Shown: piece after piece, positions 41,101 through 52,692 of the stretch | Layout of the letters: each line of letters opens with the position of its first letter | Numbering within the stretch: the first letter of the stretch is position 1 | Origin: Hydractinia symbiolongicarpus | Taxonomy: Eukaryota > Cnidaria > Hydrozoa > Anthoathecata > Hydractiniidae | Assembly (NCBI RefSeq): GCF_029227915.1 | Contig: NC_079884.1 | Location: 1,178,001-1,242,000, forward strand | DNA: 64,000 nt | Direction of reading: 5' to 3' | Position numbers and translations under genes: made by a program | Notes under the pieces: generated by a model | The model's database searches: none | What the model was told of the DNA's origin: nothing | Seen by the model: only the letters and a program-made list of their open reading frames with translations

Positions 41101-42355
41101 ACCTTTTTTCCTTTGCAGATGATAGTCGACTTTTTTCCTTTACATATCTTCTTATGTCTCGTAAGATCTCCGCTGCTTGTAAACATTTGCTTGCAGACTT
41201 CGCATTCCCATTTCTGTTGGCCAGTACGTCTAAATCCTTGATGTAGAAACAGTGTCCATCCAGCATACCAAGGTTGATCGTGCCTAAATCTTTTTTGTAT
41301 TGATTCTGACCGTACACGAGTCTCCATGGCGCTTTCTCAGAGTTGGTCTTGGGTTCAAAGACTCTGATGTTGATCTTGAAACGCTTCGCTATGCCCTCGA
41401 AGTCAACAAGCTTCGTAGCACGTACTTCTTTCCGTTTTAGTTTGGGATTCTCGTAGTACTCGCGTGCTAGTGTGAGGGCTGGCCTTGTAAGGTACTCTGT
41501 TCCACGTTGTACCCCGGCCCTCTTTTCGATGGCTAGGCATCGCCAGACACATAGGTTGTCCGTTCGCTCTTCTTTACCATCCACAGCGTAGATGCACCTC
41601 TTCTTTCGCAACCAGTCTGGTAAAGGTCCACAACCTAACAAGGGCTCCCTTGTGGAGATGATCTTGATCTGCACATGCTGGAAGATTATTTTCCCTTCGT
41701 ATGATCCTGGGGTCTCGATTGTTCTTTCTGGTGGCAAGTACGCCTTCCCCCAAAACTCATGATCTCCTAGATCTAATCGCTGCATTTCGCATTTTTCGAT
41801 AAAGGCTTCGATGTCAGCTAGGCTCGTAAGCGACCCTTCGCTTCCCTTGCTCTTGTGATACGGAGCTGTACCACCTCCTGCTTCGTAGATGGTGCAAGCA
41901 AAACTGTAGACTACCTTGACTCTCATGTCTATGTAGGGCGTAATTTTTCGCATGATGGCCTCCGCCAGTGGGTGATTAAGGTTCTTGTTAAACCGCCATG
42001 TCTTGACACGATTTCCGTCTTCCAACATCTGTGTGTCATTTTCATCAAAAATATGCTGAATGTCTTCGACGCCTTCGGATCGGTTTTTCTCTTGTGAGAA
42101 CATGTGCTTGATGTCTTCGACTCCTCTGTATTCGTCTTGTATGTCTCCAGCATCGTAAAAATCCTCTCGCGATTCTCTCTCGACTTCATCGTGCAGCGTC
42201 GTCCGTCCACCAATTTGCTCCCTCGCCCTGTTATAATAAAAAGTAACAGTGTCTCGCAGGCTCTGCAGTCTCTCTGCAAGAGCATCACGTGTTGCTGCTA
42301 CTGGCGCTGAGACAGCACTATATAATTTACTGATTGCATTTCTGAAGTAATTCAT
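38109..42355 (-). pseudogene. Protein-primed family B DNA polymerase, one frameshift
   Basis: The N-terminal frame starts at ATG 42353-42355 and is meaningful to about 41220: an acidic leader, an OTU-like region (DNLCVWRCLA) and GHCFYIKDLDVL. The frame then changes (about 41210-41235) to the 1072-residue frame ending at 38109. In that frame (residue numbers from 41327): a C2H2-like finger 41-62; a Vsr/restriction-like motif YEYHGCKWHGCPC 148-159; Exo I VFDFQALL 213-220 with Gln for the usual Glu; Exo II GFNSGKYD 314-321; a Cys-rich insert 509-608; Pol A YDANMLYPS 657-665; Pol B KLKGNSFYGK 828-837; Pol C YMDTDS 926-931. This enzyme copies the element from a protein primer at its termini. Total about 1410 residues. 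TATATAATAAAGAGAA precedes the start, although no gene lies upstream. Confidence 0.92.
39504..39803 (-). repeat. Cys-rich repeat insert within the polymerase coding region
   Basis: About 100 residues made of CxxC and CKTCKGKKCKTCKG-type units, in the stretch between the exonuclease domain and Pol A where the terminal-protein-specific (TPR1) region of protein-primed polymerases lies. At DNA level TTGCATGTCTTGCAC-type words repeat. Many CxxC pairs could hold several zinc ions. Related Polinton polymerases have a much shorter Cys cluster here, to my knowledge. Confidence 0.8.
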
Positions 42356-42624
42356 TTCTCTTTATTATATACAGATTTTTGACTTTCAGAGTTTTTTTTG
42401 AAGTGGACAAAATTTGAGTAGGGAATTTCCCTTTCTATTCAAATAGATTTGCGCATGCGCGTTTTTCAGCAGTTTTGTCGAGTGCCGTGATGTCACGTGT
42501 TTACTCACTTGAGGCATGATAAAATCTGTGACGTCACAGCTGTTTTAAGGGGTCTAAAAGCAGCGTTTTTTAATAGGGGTTTGACCGTCGAAAACCAAAA
42601 ACCTGGTTATAAGGGTGTACTACT
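42356..42624. other. Polinton right terminal region
   Basis: Untranslated end of the element 5' of the polymerase gene, with CGCATGCGCG (about 42452) and TGTGACGTCACAG (about 42528). The last bases read, on the reverse strand, AGTAGTACACCCTTATAACC, consistent with a Polinton terminal inverted repeat. The next six bases, CTAGCT, would be the target duplication. No left partner was found to confirm this. Confidence 0.5.
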
Positions 42625-44279
42625 CTAGCTACGAGTGCTGCAAGGACGGTGTGTGTGGCTTGAAAAGGTCTATAGAAGTGTCGATTTTGTGAGGGGTTGG
42701 TTGCGGCTGTCAAAGAACGTTGTGCTACAGGAGAATTATGCGAAATATAATCAGTTAAACGAAAAATAGAAGTATTTACATACAATCGGACTGTTGTATT
42801 GTATTGTAAGTATTGTATGGTGGAAGAAGACTTTTTGTATATTGTTGTTGCTGTACTGGTTTCATTTAAGTTTTGCTAAGTCTTGCTATGAATGTAATAC
42901 AACGCACACCGTAATACAACACACCAGTATCAACACGGGCGTTTTAAAAGCTGCGCGTATCTAAGCTCCTCTGTTCCTTATCCAAGTGTCAATTCGATGT
43001 TTTTAGGAGACGTCTCAGCTTAGATTGATAATAGAAATCGTTCTTTTCTCTGGGTTCTGCTGGCTCCCAGCCGTAATACACATCACGCGTTAGCTGCTAA
43101 AACGTTGAGGAAATACACGGGGAATGAAGAAAGGTCGAACAAGTGGTGTCGGTCCATAAACAACCGCCGGAATTCCATTCGCCCTACCTGGGATAAGTTA
43201 AAAATGCGCGATTTTGGGTAGACGGCCTTCACTGGGTGGAACGGTATCACACCCAACTTTGTGAGCGACAGTACAGCTGGCGAGCCATCCACGAAACCTC
43301 GTGTCGTGTTTGCAACCTAACTCGTCCATATAGCTGTTATTTGGCCAATTTTGTCATTATTCTAATGTTTTTTCATTCTTGAGGCAATTAGTACCCGTTT
43401 GTTATGCTGAAACTACCACATACATACTATCTTTTAACCGCTCTCACGTAACGTTTGGGGACAAACCAATTTCAGGATAGAAAACATCAAACAGTATTAT
43501 AGTCAAAACTTACAATATTATCAGGAGGTGCCATGGCTTAGATGGGGAGTCCTAGAGGATTTAATGCTCATTTTGAGCAACGCAGATCCAATTAGGGTCC
43601 GCAATCTACATACCAGACTCCCTGCAACATCTAATATGACGCACACAGTACAAGCTTAATTTGGATGTCAGCTTAATTAGGCTGTATGGTACAGTCTAAT
43701 TAGGCGTTTGTTTTACAGCTTAGTTAATATGTACAAAACTTTGATTGTCGAAAACACATATTTAACTGGATTTTAGCATCTATAGCTATATCTAACTGAA
43801 TACGTGCATATAAACATCTCCAATACATTAGTTTTTTCGTAGCACCTTGGAGATCCACTAAATTTGAAGTTTAAAAATGGTTGCTTAAATAGGCAGTATC
43901 ATGTGATGTGACATCCTAACTAGGATGCAGTACAGGTTAAATAGAATATCGCTACGAAGAACCATTGTTTCTATATATACCATATCTTTTTAACCCAGGG
44001 TGCTGGAAATACCATTCTTTTTTTACAATGTAGTGGTCAAACTGACGATGAAAAAGCTGCAGCAGTGATTCTGCTAAAATTTACATTTTGTCAAGAAATC
44101 AGGGAAAAAATTTTTCTACCTCCTTATTTAGATGATACCTAATTAAGTTGTACGATACAGCTTAGGAGATCTCCAAATTAAGCTATACAGCTTAATTAAG
44201 AGAATTTCCCTGACAGGCATAACATACGTAGTGTATTATGAATTCTATATAATAGTACATATAGAATACTGTTATAACC

Positions 44280-44317
44280 AGTATACACAAACGTATGTAC
44301 ACGTTTGTGTATATACT
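44280..44317. repeat. Inverted repeat, 15/17 bp arms
   Basis: AGTATACACAAACGT (44280-44294) is mirrored by ACGTTTGTGTATATACT (44301-44317) with a two-base bulge. A second, smaller one (ATTCTATAT/ATATAGAAT) lies just to its left. Confidence 0.8.
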
Positions 44318-45181
44318 GCTAAGAAGGTAATTCAATGAAAGCCATGATTCGGCATAGTTTTGAAATACACGATTCACAGTTTCCGCTAACCATTGTTGAA
44401 ATAAATCTTTCTTTTGTTATAACGCTCTTATTGACAATTGAAAAAATAGAAGTAATTAATTTTTTTGTTAAATATTTTGAAAATAAAAGTCACAATTACT
44501 TCACTGGCATTAATTATTTTTTTAGAAAATGAGAAATATAATGCCCATGGTCAAAGCCTTATTAAATTCACTCTGTTTACTTCCTTTTTTCTATACAGAA
44601 AACGAGCGAACAATTTAACCTGTGAAGAGGTGTATTTGTCTGATTGAAAATATGCTTAACCTTTGTTTCAGACATGCAGCTGCATTTTCCCTTGCCTGAT
44701 TGCACAATTCTTTGTTAGAAAATAACAAAAAATGAAATTAGTGTTATGAATGTGTCTAGGACTAGAAACTGTAATGTCACAGGTGTTTCTTTGAATTGGA
44801 ATAAGATAGAAGACTAAAAGCGTTCAATGCCTATTTAGGATGAATCAATTTTTTTTACCCCAATCTTTTTAGATCAAAACCGAGCCACAAAATTGATTAT
44901 TTTACCTTTGAAAATGAATCCATTCAAGCCTTAAAATCACGTTAGCGCCTTGTTAGCAAAAATTTTGAGATCCCTATTTTATTGTAAAAACTGGAATATA
45001 TATAGATAAGAAAACATTATCCTGCACTCAAGAACAAAAAATGTTCAAATGTCTTACTGAAATAGCAAACTTACCCTTATTTTTTTTCGCCTACAGATCC
45101 ACTATTAAAATTTATTCCATGATTCACACAATCATAAACGCACAGAAAAATCAACCATGGGCTTGCTGGATACATTTCATA

Positions 45182-45213
45182 GATAGATAGATAGATATAT
45201 CTATCTATCTATC
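45182..45213. repeat. Palindromic (GATA)n/(TATC)n microsatellite
   Basis: Four GATA units followed by four TATC units, a perfect 32-bp palindrome. Confidence 0.95.
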
Positions 45214-45321
45214 ACAATCAGCATTCTTCCCTATTGGGATTTTATAATTATTTTATGCAATAATTCCAGTGACGAAAATTTAAAACTGAAATGTAATATT
45301 AGGCGACTCCAACTTAATTAG

Positions 45322-45645
45322 TTGTTCTACGGGCCCAACCAATTTGTAAACCGGAAGTTCTGTGAGACTGCTCTGGAACGTAGAAAAAAGTTAAAGGATA
45401 CTGATCTTACGTCAATTTCTCCTAACCTGAATAGTTCTGATATTTTTATTTCTGATAACCTGTGCCAATATGACTTAATGTTACTTGGAATGTGTCGTCA
45501 ACTGTATACAAAAGCTAAAATACATGCATGCTGGTCCTGGAAAGGATCTATTTCAATAAAAATTAATGAAAATGATCGCCCAACAAAAATAAACAATGTA
45601 TATGAATTAGTAGGAATGTTTCCTGATTTTGATTTCTATAACTGA
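45322..45645 (+). pseudogene. LINE ORF1 protein, C-terminal fragment (FP-C-like domain)
   Basis: 107 codons without a natural start (first codon TTG). ETALERRKKLK, IFISDNLCQYDLMLLGMC, LYTKAKIHACWSWKGSISIK and PTKINNVYELVGMFP follow the domain shared by baculovirus FP25K-like proteins and many LINE ORF1 proteins (the 'inN-Lxxxxx-xxLfxxakxlkkxxkixx-Wt-xGxIxvK' pattern). It binds nucleic acid in the retroelement particle by inference. The N-terminal coiled coil and finger are missing. Confidence 0.72.
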
Positions 45646-46030
45646 ATTTGTATTAACCTAACTTATTATCTGTTTATTTATGATACTTTTTTACTGTCTC
45701 TACCATTATGAATTTAACGGTGCGCTTTTGGTCTATTATATTCATGTGAACCGTCATTTTTAAATTTCCATAATGACAAACCTTGTGCTGAGTAAACTTT
45801 CAGACTGCATTTTTGTTGATTTTGTTTTTCTCCCTTTCTTTGCATCTATATATATAGTATATACTTCTAGAATTATCCAATTTATTATTTTAGCTAATAA
45901 TCTGAAAGCTAAAACTACTTTTCATCCAACTTATTTACTCCCCTGTGTGTGTTTTGTGTCCACTCAACCACCAGTTTAATTCTCGTGAGAATAACATTTA
46001 CTAAGTAGCTTCCCTTTGGTGTTTTGTGTG

Positions 46031-46160
<130 letters not shown>

Positions 46161-46227
46161 TGATTATTAATATTTATTTATTTATTTTCCTGTAGCACTT
46201 ATTTACTTTTATACAAATTAACAACCT

Positions 46228-49200
46228 ATGACCAATTTTCCCTGTAACATCTGCAAAAAAAATGTTAATAATAACCACCGAGCAATTCAATGCGATATTT
46301 GTAACCACTGGATTCATATAAAATGTAACAACTTAGATAATACCAGTTATAATTTACTAAAACAGTCCACAACACCATGGTTTTGTATTGATTGCACAGC
46401 TAAAACACTACCTTTTCAAAATCTAAATAATGATCAATTTTTTCTCAATTCAAAAAACATAAATTTTAAATGTAACACATCTTCTCAACTTAATATAACA
46501 CCTTCAGAAAATATCGAGGCTCTTCTAAAAGAATTTAACAATTTGTCATCCAACATGAATAAAGCTAATGATGATGATAATCCAACCATTAAATGTCAAT
46601 ATTATGATATCAATGACTTCTGTTCGTCAAAATTTAAATCTGAAAATTTCTTCTCTATTTTCCATCTGAATATAGCTTCTTTATCTAGACATAAACACGA
46701 TCTTGAGACCTTATTAAATATCTTAAATTTTGATTTTAGCATTTTAGCTATTACTGAAACAAAAATTATGAAAAATTTGAATCCAAACTACGATATTAAT
46801 CTAGAAGGCTATCAACTATTCCACACTCCCACTGAATCCAGTGCAGGAGGGACATTATTATATGTACGCAATCACTTTAATTGTAAGATTCGAGATGATC
46901 TGAATATATACAAATCTAAAGAATTAGAATCTATATTTATTGAAATAATTAGTCCTCGTAAAAAAAATACAATTGTAGGCTGTGTGTACAAACATCCGGG
47001 AATGTCAATTGATGATTTTAACTCTAACTATTTTCAACCAATAATTAACAAAACTATGAATGAAGACAAAAGTGTTTTTATATCCGGTGATTTTAATATA
47101 AATTTACTCAACATCAGTAAAGACGATCAAAGTTCAGATTTCATTAATAATTTGTTTTCAAATCTCTGTATACCACATATTACACTACCAACAAGAATAA
47201 CACCAAGATCTAAAACGCTAATTGATAACATATTTTCGAACTGTCTTGAATTTTCCAATTGTATCTCAGGAAACCTAACTTCATCCATATCTGATCATTT
47301 ACCTCAATTTTTATTGGTTCCAAATTTGAACATAAAATCCAATTCTAAAAAACAAAATATTTATAAAAGAAACTATTCAAAATTCAACGAAGAAGCATTT
47401 CTACTTGACCTAACTAAAATTAATTGGGATAATGAAATTTCTCTGAGTAAAAATGATCCTAATTATTCATTTGATAAATTTAATCATGCAATAAACCAAT
47501 TATTAGATAAGCATATACCTTTAAAGAAGATGTCAAAAAAACAATACAAGCAACAATCTAAACCATGGATTACAAAAGGAATATGTAAATCTATCACTAT
47601 AAGAGATAAATTACTGAAAAAATTCATAAATTACAGAAAGAATGATAATTATAAAAATATGTTACACAATAATTATAAACAATACAGAAATTTAATTGTT
47701 GATTTGATCAGAAAAAGTAAAAAACAACATTATCAAAAATAATTTTTTGAAAACTCGAATAACATTAGAAAAACTTGGGACGGAATCAAAACCATTATTA
47801 GCATATCCAAAATGAAATCCACTGTTCCTACTAGCCTAAAAATTAACAATAAAATTAACAATAATCCTGTTGATATTGCTAACTGCTTTAATAACTATTT
47901 TTCCACAGTAGGAGTAAAACTTCAAAATAAAATTTCACCTTCTAATAAACCATTCCATAATTACCTTAATGACGCAAATCACAATTCTTTTTTTATCAAT
48001 CCTACTACTGAAAATGAAATAATACCACTGATATCTTCTTTAAATGAAAATAAAACAAACGGACTTTTTAGTATACCCAGCAATATTTTTAAACTTTTAA
48101 ATTCAATGTATCAACACCCCTATGCGAGATAATAAATCTATCATTTTCGACTGGCATCTATCCAGATAACTTAAAAATTGCAAAAATTATACCTATATAT
48201 AAAAATAAAGGATCTAGTCTAGAATGTAACAATTACCGCCCAATATCACTCCTCTCTAATATTAATAAAATTTTTGAAAAACTCATGCACTCCAGATTAT
48301 ACAATTTTTTAGACTATCACAATTGTATTTATGATCTACAATTTGGTTTTCGACAAAATCATTCCACTAATAATGCACTCTTCAGTATTACAGAGAAAAT
48401 AAGAGAAACTTTAGATTTCAACAACTTTGCATGTGGAACATTCATTGACCTGCAAAAGGCATTTGACACTGTTGATCATACTATCCTTTTAAAAAAACTT
48501 GAAAATTATGGAATTAGAGGACTATCTAACTCCTGGTTCAGATCATACCTTAGTAACAGAAAACAATATGTTTCAATAAATGGTTTTGATTCAAATGTCC
48601 AAAATATAACAATAGGAGTACCCCAAGGGTCTGTACTTGGACCTTTACTATTTCTAATTTATATTAATGATCTAAACAATGCAATTAAATACTCAACAGT
48701 CCACCATTTTGCAGATGATACTAACTTACTGACAATTAGTGATAATTTAAAATCAATAAGGAAGCAATTAAACCTTGATCTAAGATTCCTTTGCAACTGG
48801 CTCCGGGCCAACAAAATATCCCTAAATGCTAGTAAAACAGAAATCATCCTCTTTACCCATCCAAACAAATCTATTGACTATGATATCAAAATAAAAATCA
48901 ATGGCCATAAAATTTTACCTTCTGAATCTATTAAATATTTAGGGATCACTCTGGACAAACATTTAAAATGGCATATACACATAGATAATCTTAAAGTAAA
49001 ACTATCCAGATCCATTGGGATATTATCTAAAATAAGACACTATGTTTCCTATAATATTTTAACTAATATATATCATGCTATCTTCTCATCACATCTAACT
49101 TATGGATGTCAAATATGGGGACATAACAAAAGCACCTACCTGAATAGAATTATCTCCCTTCAAAATAAAGCAATTAAAATTATGAACTTCAAACCTGCAA

Positions 49201-49559
49201 ACAGCCCTACTTTTCTATTATTTAATAAATCCAAAATACTTACTTTTCCTGACACAATTAAGCTGAAAGACTTTTTATTTGCGTATGATCATTATCATAA
49301 AAATTTGCCTAAACCTCTGCAAGGCATTTTCACTCTGGTTACAAATACTCATACCCATAATACTAGAAATGCATCAAACAATAACCTAATACTTCCAAAT
49401 GTTAGTACCACTTGGTATGGAATTTATAGTATAAAATATCAATCAATCCGTTGCTGGAATACAATTAATAACCAACACAGTGATAAAAAGCTGTCATCAC
49501 TATCCAAAAACCAGTGCAAAAAAATAATTACAAATCAATTGTTAAGTAAATACTTATAA
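46228..49559 (+). pseudogene. LINE ORF2: PHD finger, endonuclease, reverse transcriptase
   Basis: Starts at ATG 46228. Residues 5-57 are a PHD finger (CNICKKNV, CDICNHWIHIKCN, WFCIDC). The apurinic-type endonuclease has FHLNIASL (Asn), ITETKI (Glu), SGDFNI (Asp, Asn) and ISDHLPQF (Asp-His). A TAA at 47740-47742 interrupts the frame, which then continues to 48132; near 48100-48115 it shifts to the frame that ends at 49559. In that frame the reverse transcriptase shows NNYRPISLLSNINKIFEKLM, FIDLQKAFDTVDH, GVPQGSVLGPLLFLIYINDL and FADDTNLL (catalytic FADD). The enzyme would nick target DNA and copy the element's RNA onto it. Confidence 0.9.
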
Positions 49560-49995
49560 GGAATATATATAAACTAATAATTTATTTGCTACACTTAAAT
49601 TTAAATTTAAGTTTAATTAGTTATTCATTTTTTGTATATATATAGCTATATTTTTTTTTTTATTTAATTTTGTTTAATTTTTGTTTATCTTATTTCATTT
49701 ATTGATTTTTTGTTTGTTTTTCTTGTGTTTTTTTGTTTGTTTTTCTTGTGTTTTTTTGTTTGTTTTGTCTTTGTCTTCTAATTTATTTCTACCACGTATA
49801 TATATATATGTCTATCTTATTTTTTTTTGTTGACAGGGGGGCTAGTTCTTGATTAGATTTATCTATTTGACTAGCTCTCCTGTTAGGTTAGATTATTGCA
49901 TTATTTATACTCTAGACAATTTTTTTTTTTTTAAAAAGTTTATTTTTTGTAATCTAACTTAACAAATAAATGTATTTACTTACTTACTTACACTA

Positions 49996-51318
49996 ATTTT
50001 CACAAAAACGAAAAAATAATAATATCAAGCAAAAATTTTTTAAAGAAAAATATTGAAAAAAATAACAATACATTTTCCCATCCCATCTCGTGATAGTATA
50101 ATGAGCATAGAAGATAATCAATGATGTTATTTGTTCTTGGTTAAATGTCAATCTACAATTAACAATCACAAAAATAGTTACATGGTTTAACAAAAGTTTA
50201 TGTGATTTCTAACGAAAATTAGCTATTTTCGCTAAAATAGTTATAATATATACAAGTGAAAAACATGACAGATAATTATTGTGGTAGCACCCTCCTTCGT
50301 TATGATTATTATGTTTTAAATGACGCTAGCTAAAATGTAATACTGCAAGACTTTTAGTCGATACCATTTAGGAAAAATAATAATAACAAGGTAGAATACG
50401 CTTGTCGCAACACCCTTCTCCTCCTCCTCCGTTATGAATTTTAAATAAATAATATAATGCTTTAAATATTGTCAACTAAACTATAGTCTGTTAAAAGATT
50501 TTACACTTAAATTTAGATTTTCTTAAAAGTTTTTATCAAATATTTATCAAACACCCTTTAAGTGAACAATAAACCCCCTCCACTACTCTTGTTTTGACCT
50601 GAAAGTTTTTAAAATAACTCAAATCCACTGAAATTAATACTACAAATGTCCAGCAGTTACTTAAAATAAAATAAAAATTACTTAACATGAATGTGGTAGT
50701 AACTTATAATTCAAGATCTTAGCTTTAGAGTTTCCAGAAAAATACAATGGATACTCCGTGCACTTGAAATTATGCCAATCTTCTAAACTAGGCATAAACA
50801 CTGGTAAGCATTTCCTACACTTTAGGGTTTAGTCCAAGCAAATAATTACAAACCTAAACAAATTTTATTGGAATGTCTTCTTTTGATAGGTTATTTGTTT
50901 GACTAAGTTACCTTGTAATATTTTGCACCAAAATGTATGAAAACCAACTTTATCACTCATGTACAAGGAAAATTTTAACATTCACTAAGTATTATATTAC
51001 TTGTACTACTGGAAAAAATTTGAAGGATAATTTGAAGGGGGTATGTCTTGTTTACTTTTCATTACAGGGCTATCTGTCAAATCCTAACAACAGCCAAAAT
51101 TTAACATTTTTCAGTATTTTTGTGCTGAATTAAAAAAAACATAAATGCAATGATTAAAAAAGGATAGAAGGTTCTAAAAGAAATGGTATGATTCTCTAGT
51201 TGTTAAGGCAATTTCCCATGTTGAAACATAACATTTTTAAAGTGAAAATCCATATTTTAAATGGGCTATCTCTTTAATGGCAAGTTCTGTGTTTTTTAGC
51301 TTTTCTCAATATTTTTAG
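49996..51318. other. Gene-free stretch, promoter side of GTF2H4
   Basis: AT-rich. No ORF of recognisable content. The 5' leader of GTF2H4 probably includes an intron, since an AG acceptor after a pyrimidine-rich stretch (TCAATATTTTTAG) ends exactly at the base before its ATG. Confidence 0.4.
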
Positions 51319-52692
51319 ATGACGGAAAGTTTTTCAAAGCGAAAATTAATTTGTAAAGATCTATATGGATATTTATTAACTCTTCCACCAAGTATTTTGG
51401 ATGGCTTATATGACCACCCCTTTACATGTTTAGCTGTATTCAGAGGTTTACCAGAACTTGCAAAGCATTATGTTATGAGAACATTATTCACAGAGCAATC
51501 ACTTCCAGACACCTTTGTTTCAGCTTGGTGTAAAACTGATCAAATGAAACTGCACGAGTTAGCTCTGTCTCGTTTAAAAGGTTTAAAAATTTGGACAGTT
51601 GTTAATACTGGCTCTTCGTCCATTCGATACGAAATGAATCGGTTTTTCAGACAAAACTTAAAGATTGGTTTATGTGGTGGTGATATTGTCGAAGAAGAAC
51701 CACTGAAAACAGTTGAAGAGAAGCATGCTCGCGATGTTGATTTCTTAGATAAATATTCCAAAGAAAGATGGGAGTGTGTGTTATACTACATGACAGGATC
51801 ACAAATGGGTGCAAATGCCGGTGTAAGTGAAGATGTTGCACGAGTTTTAATTAATTCTGGTTTATTAAAATTTGATGTGAAAGAACAATCAACTTCTATT
51901 ACTTCTGCAGGGTTTCAGTTCTTACTGCTTGATACATCTTCACAAGTTTGGTACTTCATGTCGCAACATTTAGACTCAAAAGAAGGTTCGGCGTTAGTTG
52001 AATGCCTTTCCTTTTTATTCCAAATCAGTTTTTCTGTCCTTGGGAAAGATTATAATGTTAAGAATTTAACTTCAGATCAGTTCAGCTTTCTGCAGTTATT
52101 GCGAGAAATTGGTCTTGCCTATCAACGCAAGCGAAAGTCAAAGCGTTTCTACCCTACCAGACTGGCAATAAATCTTGGAACAGCTGTGACTGCGAATGTT
52201 AGCACTTCTCAAAGTTTAGGTTACTTGATGGTTGAGACAAATTACAGAGTTTATGCTTATACGGATTCGATATTGCAAATAGCATTGATAAGTTTATTTA
52301 CAGAAATAAAATGTCGTTTTCCAGAATTCACGGTAGGAGTTTTAAGTCGCCAAAGTGTGCAACAAGCATTGTCATGTGGTATTTCAGCCAATCAAATCAT
52401 AGATTTTTTAAGAACTAGAGCTCACCCACAGATGCGGAATCATACACCAGTTTTACCGCCAACTATAACTGATCAAATAAAATTATGGGAGATGGAGAGA
52501 GACCGTTTACGCTATACTGAAGGTGTTTTGTATAATCAGTTCCTCTCACAAACCGATTTTGAAATGCTTCGAAAGTTTGCAGAAGGAAAAGGCGTGCTTT
52601 TGTGGGCAAACAATGCTAAACGATTGATGGTGGTTTCGAAGGATGGCCACGATGATGTAAAAAAGTATTGGAAAAAAAATAAACCATCTTAA
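51319..52692 (+). CDS. GTF2H4: General transcription factor IIH subunit 4 (p52)
   Basis: p52 is a structural subunit of TFIIH that anchors and stimulates the XPB translocase in promoter opening and nucleotide excision repair. A single uninterrupted exon encodes 457 residues, close to the family length of about 460. ATG at 51319 directly follows a splice-acceptor-like AG. Typical blocks are LYGYLLTLPPSILDGLYDHP, CLAVFRGLPELAKHYVMRTL, RWECVLYYMTGSQ, SAGFQFLLLDTSSQVWYFM, TEIKCRFPEFTVGVLSRQSV, GISANQIIDFLRTRAHPQM and VLPPTITDQIKLWEMERDRL; the last leads into the C-terminal domain that contacts p8 (LYNQFLSQTDFEMLRKFA). No lesion. Confidence 0.97.
   Translation: MTESFSKRKLICKDLYGYLLTLPPSILDGLYDHPFTCLAVFRGLPELAKHYVMRTLFTEQSLPDTFVSAWCKTDQMKLHELALSRLKGLKIWTVVNTGSSSIRYEMNRFFRQNLKIGLCGGDIVEEEPLKTVEEKHARDVDFLDKYSKERWECVLYYMTGSQMGANAGVSEDVARVLINSGLLKFDVKEQSTSITSAGFQFLLLDTSSQVWYFMSQHLDSKEGSALVECLSFLFQISFSVLGKDYNVKNLTSDQFSFLQLLREIGLAYQRKRKSKRFYPTRLAINLGTAVTANVSTSQSLGYLMVETNYRVYAYTDSILQIALISLFTEIKCRFPEFTVGVLSRQSVQQALSCGISANQIIDFLRTRAHPQMRNHTPVLPPTITDQIKLWEMERDRLRYTEGVLYNQFLSQTDFEMLRKFAEGKGVLLWANNAKRLMVVSKDGHDDVKKYWKKNKPS

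Larger units (their letters stand above)
26257..42624. mobile_element. Polinton/Maverick (adintovirus-like) element, about 16.4 kb, decaying
   Basis: The block encodes the defining Polinton set: protein-primed DNA polymerase B, retrovirus-type DD35E integrase, HerA/FtsK-type packaging ATPase, major capsid protein and a probable penton, plus accessory genes. Codon and base composition are visibly GC-richer than the flanking AT-rich DNA, and genes are packed almost without spacers and without introns. The right end is placed at about 42624, where the reverse strand begins AGTAGTACACCC, agreeing with the 5'-AG(T) termini of Polintons. No matching left repeat was seen, so the left boundary given is that of the first gene. 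No adenain-like cysteine protease was recognised. About ten genes carry a frameshift or stop. Confidence 0.95.
42625..45317. other. Gene-free stretch with repeated TTAATTAG words
   Basis: The part near 42960-43320 is richer in GC but has no recognisable ORF. From 43590 to 44200 words such as CAGCTTAATTAGGCTGTA recur with variation (43653, 43670, 43692, 43719, 44141, 44191 and again near 45310). Inverted repeats at 44280-44317 and 45182-45213 are listed separately. Confidence 0.4.

Noticed and set aside
42960-43320. A possible gene in the GC-richer stretch right of the Polinton
   Set aside because: ORFs are short (up to 69 codons) on both strands and none resembles a known protein or a structured RNA I can recognise.
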